Source: Streptomyces sp. Je 1-79 | Lineage (GTDB): Bacteria > Actinomycetota > Actinomycetes > Streptomycetales > Streptomycetaceae | Length of the DNA stretch: 64,000 nt | Direction: 5' to 3' | Assembly: GCF_025195125.1 (NCBI RefSeq) | Contig: NZ_JAMGSL010000001.1 | Coordinates: 412,122-476,121, forward strand | In this document: positions 62,536-64,000 of the stretch, in pieces | How positions within the stretch are numbered: the stretch's first letter is position 1 | Layout of the letters: every line of letters starts with the position of its first letter | Notes under the pieces: model-generated | Seen by the model: only the letters and a program-made list of their open reading frames with translations | The model's database searches: none | Told to the model about the DNA's origin: nothing | Made by a program: the position numbers and the translations under genes

Positions 62536-63846
62536 TCACGTCTCCGTCCGGTCCGGCCCGCCGAGCCTGCCGCGTACCGGGGTGTCGAGTACGGGGCTGC
62601 CCTCGCGCAGATCCGGGGAGGTGGCAGAGACCTTCTCGTGCCAGCGGCCGTACCGCTCGGCAAGGGATACGGACGAGACGCCGTGCAGGAGGACGCTGAG
62701 ACCGACGGTGATGGCGACCACCCGCCCGAGCAGCTCCACCCCCGGGACGTGTTCCTCCACCACGAGCAGCGCCAGGACCACGGAGGCGAGACCGCGGGGT
62801 CCGAACCAGCCGATGTACGCCACTGTGGGCAGCCGTAGCCCGCTCCCGACGAGCGAGAGGGCCACCGGCAGCATTCTGACCACGGTGAGGCTGAGGACGG
62901 CGTACAGGACGATCCGCCAGCTCAAGTGCCCCAGCGCCGGGCCGAGCAGCACCGCCCCGAAGACGAGAAGGCTGATCGCAGCGAGGAGCCCCCCGAGGTT
63001 CTCGGCGAACTCGGCCGTGTGGTCCGGCCGTCGCTTGTCGCTCTCGACCCCGTGGCGCAGTGCGAACCCGCAGGCGAACCCGGCGACCCACGCGGCGATG
63101 AAGCCACTGCCGTCCGTCACGACGGCGAGTTCGTACGCCCCGGCCGCGACGGCCGGCAGGTAGACGTGCCGCCACTCCCGCGTGATCCATCCCTTGGCCC
63201 GGGACCACTGCAGAAGCCGCCCACCGACCCACCCGACCAACAGACCCAGTGCGGTGCTCAGCACCAGGGCCCGCCAGAAGATGCCGACCACGCCCTCTTC
63301 CGCGTAGTGCGTGCCCGGGATGGCTGCCAGGAACAGGAGGAAGAAGGGCAGCACCATTCCGTCGTTCAGACCGCTTTCGACATTCAGCCCGTGCCGTACG
63401 AGCGCTGGGACCCGGGGGTGGGTGATGGAGGTCTTCCCGAGGGCGGCGTCGGTCGGGGCGAGGATGGCGCCTACGAGGGCGAGCTCCCACATCGTCAGCC
63501 CCGGAAGCAGGGGCCAGGCGAGCAGCCAGCCGGCCCCGATGCTGAGCGGAAGCCCGATGCCGAGCAGACGCCCCGGGAGGAAGCCACCGGTCCGGAGGTC
63601 CCGTCTGCGCACCGTCATGGCATCGGTGAACAGCACCAGCGCCAGGGTGACTTCGAGGAGGGCGACGATGGGCGCGGCGTCGTGCGCCAGGTCGACGATG
63701 TCCAGCACTGCCGGCCCGATGAGGAGGCCGGCGCCGACGAACACCATCGCCGACGAGATCGGGGTCGTGGACAGCCGACGCGAGCCCAGCGCGTACGCGG
63801 CGGTGACAGTGGCCACCGCCGCGCCTGTCCAAGCACCACTGCTCAT
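62536..63846 (-). CDS. Cation/proton antiporter (CPA1/NhaP-type)
   Basis: A 436-residue antiporter with about 12 hydrophobic segments. The conserved ion-binding region is GAILAPTDAALGKTSI followed by HGLNVESGLNDGMVLPFFLL (Asn-Asp pair). The tail of about 45 residues is polar. ATG 63846 has GGAGG upstream; the frame is open to 63924 without a ribosome site. It exchanges Na+ or K+ for H+ at the cell membrane. Confidence 0.9.
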   Translation of the reverse strand: MSSGAWTGAAVATVTAAYALGSRRLSTTPISSAMVFVGAGLLIGPAVLDIVDLAHDAAPIVALLEVTLALVLFTDAMTVRRRDLRTGGFLPGRLLGIGLPLSIGAGWLLAWPLLPGLTMWELALVGAILAPTDAALGKTSITHPRVPALVRHGLNVESGLNDGMVLPFFLLFLAAIPGTHYAEEGVVGIFWRALVLSTALGLLVGWVGGRLLQWSRAKGWITREWRHVYLPAVAAGAYELAVVTDGSGFIAAWVAGFACGFALRHGVESDKRRPDHTAEFAENLGGLLAAISLLVFGAVLLGPALGHLSWRIVLYAVLSLTVVRMLPVALSLVGSGLRLPTVAYIGWFGPRGLASVVLALLVVEEHVPGVELLGRVVAITVGLSVLLHGVSSVSLAERYGRWHEKVSATSPDLREGSPVLDTPVRGRLGGPDRTET

Positions 63847-63967
63847 GTTCCAGACCTCCGGATGATCGCCCGTGCCCCTTCTACAGCTCGGCGAACCGCC
63901 GCGCGCCGACGTCGACGGGGACACGCCGGACAGCGTCGTGCGGAACGGAGGGTCGCCTCTCCCTGGC

Positions 63968-64000
63968 TCAGACCGCCGGCAGTTCCTCCGCGGGGAGCCG
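63968..64000 (-). CDS. C-terminal end of a truncated gene
   Basis: The last 33 bases read on the minus strand as RLPAEELPAV and a stop, a plausible protein end cut by the window edge. Nothing more can be said. Confidence 0.35.
   Translation of the reverse strand, partial: RLPAEELPAV

Overview
The window looks like chromosomal DNA of a Streptomyces. It is very GC-rich, has short gaps and ATGA/GTGA start-stop overlaps, uses GTG starts often, has an SsgA-like sporulation protein, paired ECF sigma/anti-sigma genes and SpoIIE-type phosphatases, and shows only one in-frame TTA codon that I found. I saw no rRNA, tRNA, CRISPR array, IS element or origin.

Layout. (1) 1-9.1 kb: an ECF sigma gene, then a tightly overlapping lipid-modification operon (FAD amine oxidase, DUF1365, cyclopropane/UfaA-type fatty-acid methyltransferase, DUF1295 reductase, hydrolase), a divergent LitR/CarH-like MerR-B12 regulator, a second FAD oxidoreductase and a secreted fasciclin protein. 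(2) 9.2-15.2 kb: a GPP34 protein, then an EACC1 / caspase-nSTAND-WD40 conflict (cell-death type) system, followed by a 25-bp tandem repeat. (3) 15.2-21.4 kb: a double AsnC regulator, a VOC protein, a DoxX-like protein, sigK-rskA, a membrane molybdopterin oxidoreductase and a fasciclin lipoprotein. (4) 21.6-26.4 kb: a large subtilase and a HTH regulator. (5) 26.5-33.9 kb: a GH13 glucosidase plus sugar ABC operon, an orphan solute-binding protein and a PadR regulator leading into an ATPase/FtsX exporter. (6) 37-46.6 kb: catalase, aldo/keto reductase, SsgA-like protein, a TTA-containing p-hydroxybenzoate-hydroxylase-like gene, an O-methyltransferase, a NIPSNAP protein, an anti-sigma-type ATPase and a second sigK-rskA pair. 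(7) 46.7-57.5 kb: a GltD-like protein and a non-ribosomal cluster: carrier plus Pls/PosA-type membrane synthase, a stand-alone A-PCP protein, a SyrP/TauD dioxygenase, SbnB, SbnA and a phosphopantetheinyl transferase. (8) 57.5-64 kb: a PAS-PP2C phosphatase, a membrane patatin-like protein and a CPA1 antiporter.

How parts connect. The gene set FAD oxidase-DUF1365-UfaA-DUF1295, SigK-RskA and fasciclin (MPT70/MPT83-like) proteins is the SigK locus/regulon of Mycobacterium tuberculosis, here scattered over 45 kb. Reading the intergenic DNA, I find the SigK-type promoter pattern CCATCC-N15/16-(C/A)CGAA(T/C/G/A) in front of seven transcription units in this window, including the lipid operon, both sigK units, the molybdopterin gene, both fasciclin genes and, more weakly, the non-ribosomal cluster. 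A shared 11-bp direct-repeat element upstream of the ECF gene and upstream of the MerR-B12 gene suggests light/B12 control on top.

The biosynthetic cluster has everything needed to make L-2,3-diaminopropionate (SbnA/SbnB), activate it and polymerise it on a membrane synthase of the epsilon-poly-lysine type, but with the synthetase split in two, an extra carrier domain, a truncated condensation-domain relic and a possible hydroxylase. It is the best candidate for an under-described system here, together with the SigK-type regulon.
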